NCBI GenBank assembly: GCA_934541115.1
Contig: CAKTDF010000002.1
Coordinates: 161,822-225,821, forward strand
Direction of reading: 5' to 3'
DNA: 64,000 bases
DNA from: an uncultured Eubacteriales bacterium
GTDB taxonomy: Bacteria; Bacillota; Clostridia; Oscillospirales; Acutalibacteraceae
Position numbers and translations under genes: made by a program. The notes beneath the pieces were generated by a model. The model was not told where the DNA came from and ran no database searches. It saw only the letters and a list, made by a program, of their open reading frames with translations. How positions within the stretch are numbered: the stretch's first letter is position 1; every line of letters starts with the position of its first letter. Positions 52,930 to 62,907 of the stretch are shown here, one piece after another.

Positions 52930-55473
52930 TTATTTTTTTCCTTTAGAAGCTGCTTTTTCTTTCTTCTTCTGAAGTTTTTCAGCCATGAGCTTTTCCTCAT
53001 AGGCTTTCTTTTCAGCATCTCTGAGTTTTTCTTCTTCAAGCTTACGCTGTTCTTCAGCTTCTGCTCTGAGTTTAGCTTCTTCGTATCCCTCAAGAATTTC
53101 ATCGAAGCGCGAATAATTTTCGCGTTGAGCGATAACCTTTTTAGCCTCAAGGTACGGCTTTACTGCGCGGTTATAGAAAGCGTGTTTATCTGCTTCGATT
53201 TTTGAATTCTTTCGTGCGTTTTCACGCTTTTTCTGCTGAGCTTTGATTTCTTCCTTGAGTTCTGAAACAAGAGCTTTATCTTTGTCCTTTTTTGCAATTG
53301 AAAGCTTTTCATAAAGTGCCTTGATTTTTGCATCGCAGGCGTCTTCTTCATCGAAGTAGCCTTCGAGAACGGAGAAATCCGGTGCAACAAGTTCCTGCTT
53401 TTTGTCAAAGAACTTATGATAAGCGTGATATGCGCTTTTTTCATTTCTTGCCATATCGATCATAAACTCACGATACGCCTTTTCTTCCGCCGTCTTTTTC
53501 GGAAGTGCCTTTGCGGTCTGAAGCTTTTTCTTGATGCTGTCAAGATTATATCCCACAACAGCATTTTCGCCCTGAGCAACAATGTCTTCACAGATTGAAG
53601 CAATTTCAGTATAGGTATCCGTAGAGAACTTATCAATTTCGGCGCAGATGAACTTTGAGATTTCAATTTCATCGTTGCGTTCAAGTGCTTCAAGGTATTT
53701 TTTCTTCGCCTTCTTTCGCTCGACCTTATCTTTAATTGACTTATAATCTTTCTTCGAGACTTCCACCGGTTCAAGCTCATAAAGCTCTCTTGCATTCCGA
53801 ATTATATCAATTGACTCAACAAGGTCAGCATCTTTAATTGAACCATTGGTAAAATCTTCAAACATTGCGCGGATTTTGAGAACACGAACAACGCTCTTCT
53901 GCTGGTTTTCGGTAAAGTCATACCAGAAATACGGTATAACATTCATAAGAGCACCGATAGCGGAGAAAATAATCAGAATGTGAATAAGATTCATGAGGAT
54001 GTTTGTGTCATAAAGCGCAGAGCTCGCGTTAGTGTAGCTGTTTTGACCCTCCCTCAGCTGTTCAGCAAGAATTGTTCCGATTGATTTTCCTTCTGCAAGA
54101 ACTCGGTTGAGAACTTCCGGATTGCTTGTAACCTTTTTGGCCATCGCTTCCGTAAGTCCTTCCCTTTCATAAATGATCGGAAGAACCGAAGATGTGATAA
54201 GAGTGATTACCATGCCGATAGTTCCGACGGCAGAAAACATTCCGTCAATTCTTTCACCTGTCTTATAGTGCTGATAATCTCGTATATCCGCTTGAATCGC
54301 AGGATTAAGGATCAAAGCAAACGAGCTCATAAATGAGTTCATAAACATGAAGAGGAGAACCCACCAAATCGTTTGATTATTAAGTTTTGCCGTTGCCGGG
54401 AGAAGAAGGAGAATGAAAAGTATATTGAACAAATTGGTAACGACCAGTAGCTTTTTCTTTCCCCATTTACGGATAAAGAACGGCGCGAGAAGCATACTCC
54501 AAAATGCTGAGTTACCGTAAATTGTCAGAATCAAGCCATACTGAGTTCCGCTGCAGCTTCCGCCGTAGTTATAAAGCCAGTACATGATGTTGGAATACGC
54601 AAGTTCAAGAAAACCGACCCAAGAAGCGAGCGAAATTATCCAGAAGTATTTATTGTGCATAACCGCTCTGAGAGCGTCCACAAAACGTATCTGGATGACG
54701 TGTGTACGTGCCTGAACAATCTTTTCCTCTGTGTATTTGTAAACAACGATACACAAAATGAGACCAAGTACGGTAAGAATCGGATAAAGGAGCCTATATA
54801 CACGAATATCATTCTGTGTAGTATGGAAAACCTTTGAAGCAATGAGCGGTGTAATGAGATTGATGAGGGTCGGTGCTAAAGAATAAACAACGCTCTTAAT
54901 TGAGGTTACATCAGCCCTTTCCTGTGAGTTTGGAGAAAGAACATGAACAAGGTTTTCATAAGCATCATAAAAGAAATTATAAAAGAAAAACAAAAGAAGA
55001 TTGAAAACCAAAATTGTAGCACAGCGTGCAATATATGCGACGCTCTTGCCAAACAACATTTCTCCTTTAGGAAAAATGTTGTCATATATATTGTACGGAA
55101 ACCAAACCATGAGAATACACAGCAACGCCGTGGGAATTGCCATTGTTACAATATACGGTCTGTATTTTCCGGCTTTGCTTCTTGTATTGTCAATTATATT
55201 GGCTCTGATACCGGTAAGCGGAATATTGGCAAGAACACAGATAACATACATTATGTACATATCGGTGGGTACAACACCCAAAGTACTCGTTAAAAGAGTA
55301 TTGGTCGTTGCAAACATACACGCCGTTCCGAGCGTGATGATACAATATGCGCCAATGCCGCCTCCGGAGTACGCAGCAATTTCCTTAAAAGTCATATAAC
55401 GTTTCGGCATGGGGTGATTCCAGTACAATGAAAGGTTATTGACCATTGATTTGATCTTTTGCTTTGTCTGCAA
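52930..55473 (-). CDS. GPH-like MFS transporter with long cytoplasmic coiled-coil tail
   Basis: An 847-residue protein. Residues about 30-555 are a GPH-like transporter with about 12 helices (the NIIDNTRSKAGKYRPYIV loop is the family motif). The last 290 or so residues are hydrophilic, dominated by Lys, Glu and Ala, strongly helical and coiled-coil-like, ending in a basic stretch. GPH transporters normally end near residue 450-500; where a tail exists it is usually an EIIA-like domain, and this one shows no EIIA motif. I start at a TTG at 55473, six bases after GGGAGGG. First gene of the alpha-glucoside unit. The tail may be a scaffold or regulator; unknown. Confidence 0.8.
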   Translation of the reverse strand: MQTKQKIKSMVNNLSLYWNHPMPKRYMTFKEIAAYSGGGIGAYCIITLGTACMFATTNTLLTSTLGVVPTDMYIMYVICVLANIPLTGIRANIIDNTRSKAGKYRPYIVTMAIPTALLCILMVWFPYNIYDNIFPKGEMLFGKSVAYIARCATILVFNLLLFFFYNFFYDAYENLVHVLSPNSQERADVTSIKSVVYSLAPTLINLITPLIASKVFHTTQNDIRVYRLLYPILTVLGLILCIVVYKYTEEKIVQARTHVIQIRFVDALRAVMHNKYFWIISLASWVGFLELAYSNIMYWLYNYGGSCSGTQYGLILTIYGNSAFWSMLLAPFFIRKWGKKKLLVVTNLFNILFILLLLPATAKLNNQTIWWVLLFMFMNSFMSSFALILNPAIQADIRDYQHYKTGERIDGMFSAVGTIGMVITLITSSVLPIIYEREGLTEAMAKKVTSNPEVLNRVLAEGKSIGTILAEQLREGQNSYTNASSALYDTNILMNLIHILIIFSAIGALMNVIPYFWYDFTENQQKSVVRVLKIRAMFEDFTNGSIKDADLVESIDIIRNARELYELEPVEVSKKDYKSIKDKVERKKAKKKYLEALERNDEIEISKFICAEIDKFSTDTYTEIASICEDIVAQGENAVVGYNLDSIKKKLQTAKALPKKTAEEKAYREFMIDMARNEKSAYHAYHKFFDKKQELVAPDFSVLEGYFDEEDACDAKIKALYEKLSIAKKDKDKALVSELKEEIKAQQKKRENARKNSKIEADKHAFYNRAVKPYLEAKKVIAQRENYSRFDEILEGYEEAKLRAEAEEQRKLEEEKLRDAEKKAYEEKLMAEKLQKKKEKAASKGKK

Positions 55474-55727
55474 TATGATCCCTCCCAAAAATAATATAAA
55501 GAGAGCAGCCGCTCACCATACCAGTATATAATACCACAAACAAGCACAACATTTCAACAAAAAGCGCCTATTTTATCACGTATTTTTAGTAATTATTCAG
55601 CATTTATAATTCGTCATTTAAAAAATTATTTCCACCGTTCAACATAAATTTCCAAACATATTTTTTGATTGACTCCGCAGAATAATAAAGCAAACGCAAA
55701 CAAATTGTTAAGTAAGGAGTGTTAAGC

Positions 55728-55928
55728 ATGGCAAAGAACGGTAGCTCTAAGGGCATGGTTCCCGAAGCACGTGATGCTCTCGACAGATTCAAGATGGAAG
55801 CTGCTTCAGAAGTAGGCGTAAATCTCAAGCAGGGATACAACGGCGACCTCACTTCACGCGAAGCCGGTTCTGTTGGCGGCCAGATGGTCAAAAAGATGAT
55901 CGAAGCTTATGAAAGAAACATGAAATAA
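55728..55928 (+). CDS. Alpha/beta-type small acid-soluble spore protein
   Basis: A 66-residue SASP. The two family signatures are present: EVGVNLKQGYNGDLTSREAG and the C-terminal GGQMVKKMI. EAASEVGV also holds the GPR protease site (Glu-Ala/Ile-Ala/Ser). These proteins coat spore DNA and protect it. The ATG at 55728 is eight bases after AAGGAG. Expected control is by sigma-G, but no clear -10/-35 pair could be assigned in the AT-rich 130 bases upstream. The gap 55489-55690 holds no gene I can see. Confidence 0.95.
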   Translation: MAKNGSSKGMVPEARDALDRFKMEAASEVGVNLKQGYNGDLTSREAGSVGGQMVKKMIEAYERNMK

Positions 55929-55945
55929 CTCATGTAAATTACAGC

Positions 55946-55982
55946 ACTGCACTTTGTTCGTCAGACTCGAGCAAGGTGCAGT
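55946..55982. terminator. Bidirectional terminator between the SASP and flippase genes
   Basis: An 11-bp stem (ACTGCACTTTG with CAAGGTGCAGT, one G-U pair) around a 15-base loop, between converging genes. T runs are weak on both sides. Confidence 0.6.
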
Positions 55983-55994
55983 TGCTCATTTATT

Positions 55995-57512
55995 TTATGC
56001 TTTTTTTCTGTATTTCTCAACCGCTGTTTTTATGCATTCGGATAAATAGCGAAAGCTGCTCCTATCGAAAACCGAATCAACAGCGAAGAAAATAAAGAAG
56101 CAAAGAACTGTTACCCAAACCGCATTAACTGCCCAACTCAAATAGCTTTCTATTCCGTTCAAAATACCGCGTATGCCAAAAATCAGCACAAGCATAACTA
56201 CAAGATTCACTCCCCAACGCCTGTATGTTCTTAATGGTGAACGGTTTAATATTTTTTTATTTACATAAATAATTATATCATTTGTTCTATACAACAATGC
56301 AACAATTGTTCCGATAAGAACGCCGTATATACCTATGTATGAAACAAGTGCAACAGATACGGTCAAATTAATTGCGCTCTCAATCACCGAGCGCCACTGC
56401 GTCTGTTTAAAGTGACCGGCAAAGTTTATTATCTGACTTGACGTTCTTCGTGCATACATCATCATGTACAATGCCGTAAAAAGATAAGTAAGGTATGGAT
56501 CGGAATAGCTGATATCCCCTATTCCTCTTGTATATAGCTCAATAAAAGACGGGAACATGAGCGCAGTCACAGTGAAAAAAGCAAAAGAAACGCCAAGGTA
56601 ATATGTTTCATAAACCTCCTGTAACCTCAAAAACCGCTCACGGTCTGAGTTGAAAGCCTGACCGAGCACAAATTCAACACTGCTGCAAATTGTATCAATA
56701 ACATTCGCTACACAGCCGAAAATTATACTGTAAAGTGAATATACGCTGACTATTTTTAAACCGTGGAATGCCGTCAGGAGAACCACATCTGTGTTGTTGA
56801 ATATCAGCCCGGACACTTGATGAATTATAACATGCTTGCTTTGCTTAAGTGCAGCATAATCGGGTTTTGCCTTGAGATCAAGCCATGAATAATTCTTTTT
56901 GACGTACCACGTCAGATAAATCATCTGCAACAAATTGATAACAAAGTATACACTCTGAACGGCAATAACATCAAAGCCGGATAAGAGAAGAGCAATTTGA
57001 ACGACATGGGTAGCAACATTAACGATTGTTCCGGCATTTGTGGTTATGTAACTTTTTCCGTCAACTCTCAATAAAATAGTAAGCTTTCCTTGAAAAAAGT
57101 ATTTTATAACGCCCGATGTGCCTTGAAGCAGAATGACTGCAACAACAGTCCAGTAACTTAAATCAACTTCAACCACAACCGGATACAAAAATGCAAGCAA
57201 AACAACCGCAATTCCATAGAGAACTCCGGTACGTTTAAAATATCTGTCGGTTGCCGCCATGATTTGAGAGGCACGTTCCTTATTGTCCTGCGCAATCGGG
57301 GCATACATAGCCTGTAACGCAGCTGTTCCTATCCCCGCTTCAAGCAAAGCAATATAAACAAAAATCTGTTTTATCGAAGTAAGCAGACCGTTCACTTCAG
57401 AGCCGTAACTGACAATTACAAGGCGCGGAATGATGATCCCAAGCAGCAAAGTGACAACCTGCGACAAAATTCCGAATATAAAAATTTTTAAGCTTTTTCT
57501 TTTATTGTTCAT
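55995..57512 (-). CDS. Polysaccharide flippase (Wzx/MVF-type)
   Basis: A 505-residue membrane protein with about 12-14 helices and the N-terminal pattern of oligosaccharide flippases (IFIFGILSQVVTLLLGIIIPRLVI). It would flip undecaprenyl-linked repeat units across the membrane. I use the ATG at 57512; the ribosome site is weak (GAG), and it follows licD by 10 bases, so coupling is likely. Last gene of the polysaccharide cluster in transcription order. Confidence 0.85.
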   Translation of the reverse strand: MNNKRKSLKIFIFGILSQVVTLLLGIIIPRLVIVSYGSEVNGLLTSIKQIFVYIALLEAGIGTAALQAMYAPIAQDNKERASQIMAATDRYFKRTGVLYGIAVVLLAFLYPVVVEVDLSYWTVVAVILLQGTSGVIKYFFQGKLTILLRVDGKSYITTNAGTIVNVATHVVQIALLLSGFDVIAVQSVYFVINLLQMIYLTWYVKKNYSWLDLKAKPDYAALKQSKHVIIHQVSGLIFNNTDVVLLTAFHGLKIVSVYSLYSIIFGCVANVIDTICSSVEFVLGQAFNSDRERFLRLQEVYETYYLGVSFAFFTVTALMFPSFIELYTRGIGDISYSDPYLTYLFTALYMMMYARRTSSQIINFAGHFKQTQWRSVIESAINLTVSVALVSYIGIYGVLIGTIVALLYRTNDIIIYVNKKILNRSPLRTYRRWGVNLVVMLVLIFGIRGILNGIESYLSWAVNAVWVTVLCFFIFFAVDSVFDRSSFRYLSECIKTAVEKYRKKA

Positions 57513-57522
57513 AGAAGAATTT

Positions 57523-58329
57523 TCAACTCTTTTTTGAAGAATAGTCTTTATACGGCATAGCAAGATTTACATATTTATAATGCGGAGCAACCTGCTTTTC
57601 TTTGGGTTCGCGAAAGTCGGTTCTGTCATACCGCGTTTCAAGATATCTTACATAGTCCCGAACGATTCTGTATGTTCCTCCCTCAAAGTTGATATCTGTA
57701 TAGTTTTCGAAAATTTCCGGCGCAAACGGTTTTGTATTGCAATACGCACCAAACAGCTCGGAATATGAATAGTCTTTTGTTATTCCGAGTTTTTCAACTT
57801 TCTTTTGAAAGAAAGACAGGTATGCGCGTCGGTCTTTCAATATTGTTTTAAGCAGCAAATTTCTAAATTGTTGTTTTATTCCAACAGGTTCAACAGGTCC
57901 TATCATAACGATTTGCGAAAGCTTCCATAACAACACATCAATTTTCCTTTTCCAATTGTTTGGAACCCTGTCATAAACCGTTATGTCAAGGAATATGCCT
58001 GAAATTTCTCCGTCCTGCTGAACAACCGTCGTATTGTCATTCATGATTTTTGTGAAAGTCGTTGAAAAATCATCTGAAAACCGGTAATTATGAATGGAAT
58101 AACCCTCCGGCAGTTCCTTTTGGACAACCGACAGAAAGCGGTTATAGTTTTCCCTCGTCATCATAAGATCAATGTCATCGTCCCAAGGCAGGCATTCGCC
58201 ATAAAGGTGTGCACCCACAACGCTTCCGCCGCAAAGCGAATACTCAATACCATGCCTGCGACAAACCTCATCGGCAATATCCAATATTTCGAGACATTTT
58301 AATTGAATTTGTCGTGTTTCATTTCGCAT
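57523..58329 (-). CDS. LicD-family phosphotransferase
   Basis: A 268-residue LicD-type nucleotidyltransferase-fold protein. RHGIEYSLCGGSVVGAHLYG and the metal site LPWDDDIDLMM are classic. LicD proteins attach phosphocholine or other phospho-groups to surface glycans. No choline uptake or licABC genes are visible, so the donor is unknown. The ATG at 58329 follows GGAG by eight bases. Confidence 0.9.
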   Translation of the reverse strand: MRNETRQIQLKCLEILDIADEVCRRHGIEYSLCGGSVVGAHLYGECLPWDDDIDLMMTRENYNRFLSVVQKELPEGYSIHNYRFSDDFSTTFTKIMNDNTTVVQQDGEISGIFLDITVYDRVPNNWKRKIDVLLWKLSQIVMIGPVEPVGIKQQFRNLLLKTILKDRRAYLSFFQKKVEKLGITKDYSYSELFGAYCNTKPFAPEIFENYTDINFEGGTYRIVRDYVRYLETRYDRTDFREPKEKQVAPHYKYVNLAMPYKDYSSKKS

Positions 58330-58350
58330 AAACATTTCTCCAACCGATTT

Positions 58351-59295
58351 CTATTTTATAATATAGCTTATTCTTGTCTTCCAGTAAACCTCTTTGTTGG
58401 TCAAAGCCTGCAAAGCGCGTCTATGAATATACCGGCGCATAGCTTTGAGAGGCGCAGCCAATTCTTTCTTCTTTTCATTTGTCATCGATGAAAGCTTTGT
58501 TTCCGCTTCATTATACTTCAGCACACATACGTCCAGCAAAAATATCTGACTGTGATTTTTCAGCTCCGGGTACGCTGAAATAATCGTTTTATACATTTTG
58601 TCATGAACAGCAAAAGAATCTGCAAGACTTTCAATACTTAGTCCGCCATGAGTCGCACTGCCCTGTCTGACGGTGTTCATATATAGTGGTTTATGAACAA
58701 AACTCGCTTTGTCAACTTTTTTTGAATACTCTGTCAAAAATAGAACATCTTCTGCAGAGTGCAGTTCCTTTGCAAACCTCAATTTTTTTAGCTTTTCTGC
58801 CCGAAAAAGCTTATTGACAACGCCGAGTCTGACCGTAGGCGGCATATCTGAAAACATTTTCATCAGCTGCTTTTGAGTCAGCATTTCATCTTCTTTTATC
58901 GGATAAACACGGCTTTCGTCAATACTGCCGTTTTCATCAATATAATTATATCCACAGATTGCCAAATCTGCATGTTCACTTTCCAGAGCTGAAATCATTT
59001 CAGCGTACATATCCGGTTCTGTGTAATCATCAGGGTCAACAAAGCCCACAAATTCCCCTTTTGCACGGTCAAGACCTGCATTCCTTGCAGCAGAAACTCC
59101 GGCATTGCTTTGATGAATTACGATTATTCTGTTGTCTCTTGACGCATATTCGTCACAGATTCTTCCACAACTATCAGGTGATCCATCATCAACAAGGAGC
59201 AGTTCAAAATCACTGTGGCTTTGGTTCAGAATACTTTCAATGCAGCGCGGAAGGTACTTTTCAACACCGTATATCGGCACAATAATGCTTATCAT
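58351..59295 (-). CDS. GT2-family glycosyltransferase
   Basis: A 314-residue GT-A glycosyltransferase: MISIIVPIYGVEKYLPRCIE at the N terminus, LLVDDGSPD and VGFVDPDD as nucleotide-sugar and metal motifs. It adds one sugar to a lipid-linked repeat unit at the inner face of the membrane. GGGAG site. Its 5' end overlaps the acyltransferase gene by 35 bases. Confidence 0.92.
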   Translation of the reverse strand: MISIIVPIYGVEKYLPRCIESILNQSHSDFELLLVDDGSPDSCGRICDEYASRDNRIIVIHQSNAGVSAARNAGLDRAKGEFVGFVDPDDYTEPDMYAEMISALESEHADLAICGYNYIDENGSIDESRVYPIKEDEMLTQKQLMKMFSDMPPTVRLGVVNKLFRAEKLKKLRFAKELHSAEDVLFLTEYSKKVDKASFVHKPLYMNTVRQGSATHGGLSIESLADSFAVHDKMYKTIISAYPELKNHSQIFLLDVCVLKYNEAETKLSSMTNEKKKELAAPLKAMRRYIHRRALQALTNKEVYWKTRISYIIK

Positions 59296-60319
59296 CTTTT
59301 CGACTCCCCTTTCCGATCAAAAACGGGAAATACCTCGTTAGTATTACATTCACAGGAACAAGCAGCAGAACCGCAAGTGCAGTGCTGACTGTCGCCAATA
59401 CAACCGAAAGCAAACTGCCGCGTTCAATAACGATTCCAAGCTTGTTATAAATAATGAACGTAGCGTCAATTACTACCCGATGCAAGCCGTACCAAACAAT
59501 GCTGTTTTCACCGATGTATGTCAAAATACGCAGTTTTAGCTTTTTTGAAATAAGCACGGAAGTCAACGTTCCTACGACAGCGGCAACAGCAAAGAGCAAT
59601 GGATTACCGAATCTGTTATTATACCAATCAACACTACCTCCGCTCAGCGAAAAAGCCAAATACGCTGCAACAACATGAAATAACAATACACCAAAAACGA
59701 TTGGCAAACGCAGACACCTTTTATCTATGAAATCATCGGCTGCGTTGCGATACCAAATGCCAGAAGATATAAAACCCATTCCAAGCACAGCAAGGTCAGC
59801 GTTCCATAACAAGTCTTTTCCAACCAAAGCTCGGTATGCAAAAAAAACGCACATCTGCACTATGGCAACCGGCAGCCATATATATGTTCTGTTACCCGGC
59901 ACACACCTTGAAATCAACAATGTTCCGAGTTCGGCAACAAAGAGACAAGGCAAAAACCACAAATGCGTATATCTTGTCTGCGTCAAATACGATAATGCAA
60001 CATGCGTAATATCCAAAAAATTGCCGTGAGTAACCGCACTCAGCCAGTTATAAGCGGTGATTATAAAAGCAAACAGCAAATACGGAACAAGTAATCCCTT
60101 GACTCTTTTGATGAAAAACGACTTGAAATCTGCGGAAACTTTGAACGTGCATCCGCAAAGGAAGAAAAACAGTGCCATATGAAAGGAATATGCCCAAAAG
60201 ACATACTTCCAATCAAGGTAATTGTGTCCGAACATTACCAAAAGAATGCCTATCCCTTTAGCGGTATCAATCCATTTGATCCTTTGAGCCTTATTGTTCA
60301 TACGTCTTGACTTGCTCAC
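59261..60319 (-). CDS. Acyltransferase-3 family membrane O-acyltransferase
   Basis: A 352-residue protein with about ten helices and the family opening KWIDTAKGIGILLVMFGHN, in which the histidine is conserved. These enzymes usually add acetyl groups to surface sugars. The start is a GTG forming a GTGA overlap with the upstream stop; an ATG six codons later is the alternative. Confidence 0.85.
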   Translation of the reverse strand: MSKSRRMNNKAQRIKWIDTAKGIGILLVMFGHNYLDWKYVFWAYSFHMALFFFLCGCTFKVSADFKSFFIKRVKGLLVPYLLFAFIITAYNWLSAVTHGNFLDITHVALSYLTQTRYTHLWFLPCLFVAELGTLLISRCVPGNRTYIWLPVAIVQMCVFFAYRALVGKDLLWNADLAVLGMGFISSGIWYRNAADDFIDKRCLRLPIVFGVLLFHVVAAYLAFSLSGGSVDWYNNRFGNPLLFAVAAVVGTLTSVLISKKLKLRILTYIGENSIVWYGLHRVVIDATFIIYNKLGIVIERGSLLSVVLATVSTALAVLLLVPVNVILTRYFPFLIGKGSRKDDKHYCADIRC

Positions 60320-60957
60320 TCTCCGTTTAAAAATTCAATATAATCAAATTTATCGATTGGACGACTTCCGTCCCATGTATCGTGGTCGGTTATAGTTCCG
60401 ACGCATTCCATGTTTTCATATCCGGGTATGTAAAAACAATCCGGGTGGTTCATGTCAGGCAAATGAGTGAACATAACTTTTCGATACGGCAATCTTTCAA
60501 AGCGTTCTTTTAGTTCCTCGTTCATGCCGTCGCGGTCAGTCGTCATGATTACAATGCTATCAAAATTTATACGCTTTTTTCGTCTGTTCCAACAGCTTTG
60601 TGCCTCTTCAACAGAAGCGTAATGAACCAAAAAAAGCAAAATATCTCCGAGATAAGCAATCGGATAATTTTTCTCGCCCACAATTTCCGAGTCTGTGCAT
60701 TCGGTAAATTCGTCAATATCAAGATAATATGAGAGGTTCTCGCAAAACTTAATAAAGTCTTCCGCGCGAAAATAAAGGTTCACAGTCGGAGAACGAAATT
60801 GCAACCCAAGGTCATGAGAAACAACTCCGCCGTTACAGTTAGATGAAATAATCGAAACATCATTTGCCTTAAGCCGCTTACGCATAGCAGCATTTATTCT
60901 TTTACGGCGCTTGTTCCAGCAAGTATTTTTAATTTTGCGTATTATCCTTTTTATCAT
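60316..60957 (-). CDS. DUF1919-family exopolysaccharide protein
   Basis: A 213-residue protein matching DUF1919 from memory of the family: VSIISSNCNGGVVSHDLGLQ, SPTVNLYFRAEDFIKF and a WNRRKKRINFD segment. Members are found in exopolysaccharide clusters and are likely glycan-modifying enzymes, mechanism unknown. It overlaps both neighbours by four bases (ATGA and GTGA). Confidence 0.8.
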   Translation of the reverse strand: MIKRIIRKIKNTCWNKRRKRINAAMRKRLKANDVSIISSNCNGGVVSHDLGLQFRSPTVNLYFRAEDFIKFCENLSYYLDIDEFTECTDSEIVGEKNYPIAYLGDILLFLVHYASVEEAQSCWNRRKKRINFDSIVIMTTDRDGMNEELKERFERLPYRKVMFTHLPDMNHPDCFYIPGYENMECVGTITDHDTWDGSRPIDKFDYIEFLNGE

Positions 60958-62033
60958 ACCTTTTCTCCAAGCTCGGTATTGATTATTCCCATAACTTCAT
61001 TTGCAGTGTTTTGAATTGAGTATCCGGCATCCACAAGTTTTTGAGCAGAATCTATACGCGATTTCCGACAGTTTTCAAGAACCGCCTCCGCCCAATCATG
61101 TGATGATTTTTCCAGAGAAATGTACTCAATCGTATCGGCAATGTTTGCCTCCTCAGATACTGCCGAGGAAACAACGCATGGAAGACCGGAAGCCTGCGCT
61201 TCAACAAGAACAAAGGGAAGTCCCTCAAAAAACGAGGGCATAACAAGGCAGTCAAAGGCAGAATACCACTTATATACATCATCACGCGCGCCAAGAAGAT
61301 GCACACAGTCTTCAAGCTTATACTTTGAAATTGCGTTTAGCACCTGCTCACGAAGTTCACCGTCACCGATCATAACGATATGCGCCTTTGGGTTGAGGCG
61401 GCAAATTTCTTTTGCAATTTCAACCGTAAACAACGGGTTCTTTTGCGGGTCAAGTCTCCCGACGCAGCCTATAACAGGTTCATCAGCCAAGCCCAAATTA
61501 CCGCGCATCTCTGCACGAGCCCTTTCTGAAAAGGCGTACTTATTTAAATCTATTCCGTTTTTTATAACAAGAAACTTTTTGCTTTTAAACATCCATTCGC
61601 CTGCCTGCTTTGAACAGGCAAACATATCCGTAGCATAAAGACTGAGTTTTTTTCTATTCATTTTTTCGGCATAGCGATGCAGTACCCCTCTGTTTTCTTG
61701 GTTTCCGGTGTTATGAGAATGGATTATACGGACAGGGATACCCGCTTTCTTGGCAAATCGCAACAAGTCAATACTCACAATATCGCAGGTGTTATAGTAA
61801 AGCACATCAAAGCGATTTTTCTTGAAGAATCGCCGCCAAAAAGAGCAATACTTAAGATAATTGTGGCGATTCGGCGGACACACCCATTTTTTTCCGTCAA
61901 TTATCATTTCCGGCAGGCGAAAAATCACTTCATATTCCTCGGTAAGACAACTGCAAAGGTTCTGTATATACGCCTCAACGCCGCCCTTATCCGTACTCAT
62001 TCCGACCATGAAAATGCGAACCACTGATTTCAC
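60954..62033 (-). CDS. GT4-family glycosyltransferase
   Basis: A 359-residue GT-B glycosyltransferase. KGGVEAYIQNL is the acceptor-side glycine loop. VGRLDPQKNPLFTVEIAKE and the donor motif MPSFFEGLPFVLVEAQASGLP (split by a short spacer, with the E-x7-E pair) are typical. Two GTG codons (62033, 62024) can start it; the first makes a GTGA overlap with the upstream stop, the second has the better site. Confidence 0.92.
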   Translation of the reverse strand: MKSVVRIFMVGMSTDKGGVEAYIQNLCSCLTEEYEVIFRLPEMIIDGKKWVCPPNRHNYLKYCSFWRRFFKKNRFDVLYYNTCDIVSIDLLRFAKKAGIPVRIIHSHNTGNQENRGVLHRYAEKMNRKKLSLYATDMFACSKQAGEWMFKSKKFLVIKNGIDLNKYAFSERARAEMRGNLGLADEPVIGCVGRLDPQKNPLFTVEIAKEICRLNPKAHIVMIGDGELREQVLNAISKYKLEDCVHLLGARDDVYKWYSAFDCLVMPSFFEGLPFVLVEAQASGLPCVVSSAVSEEANIADTIEYISLEKSSHDWAEAVLENCRKSRIDSAQKLVDAGYSIQNTANEVMGIINTELGEKV

Positions 62034-62896
62034 CTCAATTTGCCTATTATTCGTGAGACAAGGTTCAACAAATTGAATCGCCTTGTCTTAATATCAATTA
62101 CCTCAAAATGCTCATCTGCATTGTAAGTGTGCATACCGTCAAGATAAATCCGGCGTGAATATGAAAGCTCCTGAGGCAGAACCTCAGCAACAAGCCTTTC
62201 AGAATACTCACCGTTATTAACATAACACCGATAAAACAAAAGACCTTTGCCGTAATCTCCACGACAGTTTTGCGCGGGTCTGACCAAGGCATCATTATAA
62301 ATAAAATACTTGCCGGCAGGTCTGCGCAAATCTATATTATCAACATTTACTATGCGGTCATTTTTATCATTTTCAAAATCAAGCAAAGCCAGTTTTGGCT
62401 CATGTGTTTTTTCAAGATCATAAGTAAGGGCAAATGTATGCTGCTCATAACAAAACGGCGTTGTATCTCCATAAACCACATTTTCTCTCAGGGTCCTGAC
62501 TTTTTCCCATTTATCCGGAAAAGAAACGGCACGATAAAGCTGAAGACTTTGATTCGCTCCGGACTCAGGCATAATATAAATCCCGCCGTCATGCTCAAAA
62601 ATGAATGGATATGAAAGATGGTATTTCTCTTTGATTACCGCTTTCCAATGTCCAAACCGCTTTCCGTTCCATTTGCAACAACCGATTACACCTTTTCGTG
62701 CTATGTAATCATACAATTCTGCGAAAACATAATACTCACCGTCATGAGAAAACAAAAACGGATCTGCCGCCCAATAACGGCAACTGTTTCGAATTATAAA
62801 AAACGGTGTTTTTTTGTCTTCAATAACAGAACCGGACGAACATCGACGCCATGCAACGTTCCAACTTTCTGCAAACAAAGGTGTTTTTTCAAGCAT
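62030..62896 (-). CDS. Beta-propeller-like protein resembling the GINT1 N-terminal family
   Basis: A 288-residue protein rich in beta strands with repeated aromatic blocks (YWAADPFLFSHDGEYYVFAE, YPFIFEHDGGIYIMPES), like the GH43-type propeller domain found in glucosamine inositolphosphorylceramide transferases and in bacterial glycan clusters. No signal peptide, so it probably works with the cytoplasmic glycosyltransferases. It is fused to nothing here. Role unknown. Confidence 0.7.
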   Translation of the reverse strand: MLEKTPLFAESWNVAWRRCSSGSVIEDKKTPFFIIRNSCRYWAADPFLFSHDGEYYVFAELYDYIARKGVIGCCKWNGKRFGHWKAVIKEKYHLSYPFIFEHDGGIYIMPESGANQSLQLYRAVSFPDKWEKVRTLRENVVYGDTTPFCYEQHTFALTYDLEKTHEPKLALLDFENDKNDRIVNVDNIDLRRPAGKYFIYNDALVRPAQNCRGDYGKGLLFYRCYVNNGEYSERLVAEVLPQELSYSRRIYLDGMHTYNADEHFEVIDIKTRRFNLLNLVSRIIGKLR

Positions 62897-62907
62897 ATAC
62901 TTTCCTC

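Noticed and set aside
55600..55727. Sigma-G promoter for the SASP gene
   Set aside because: CATATTT and GAATAA-like elements are present but not at an acceptable 17-18 base spacing.
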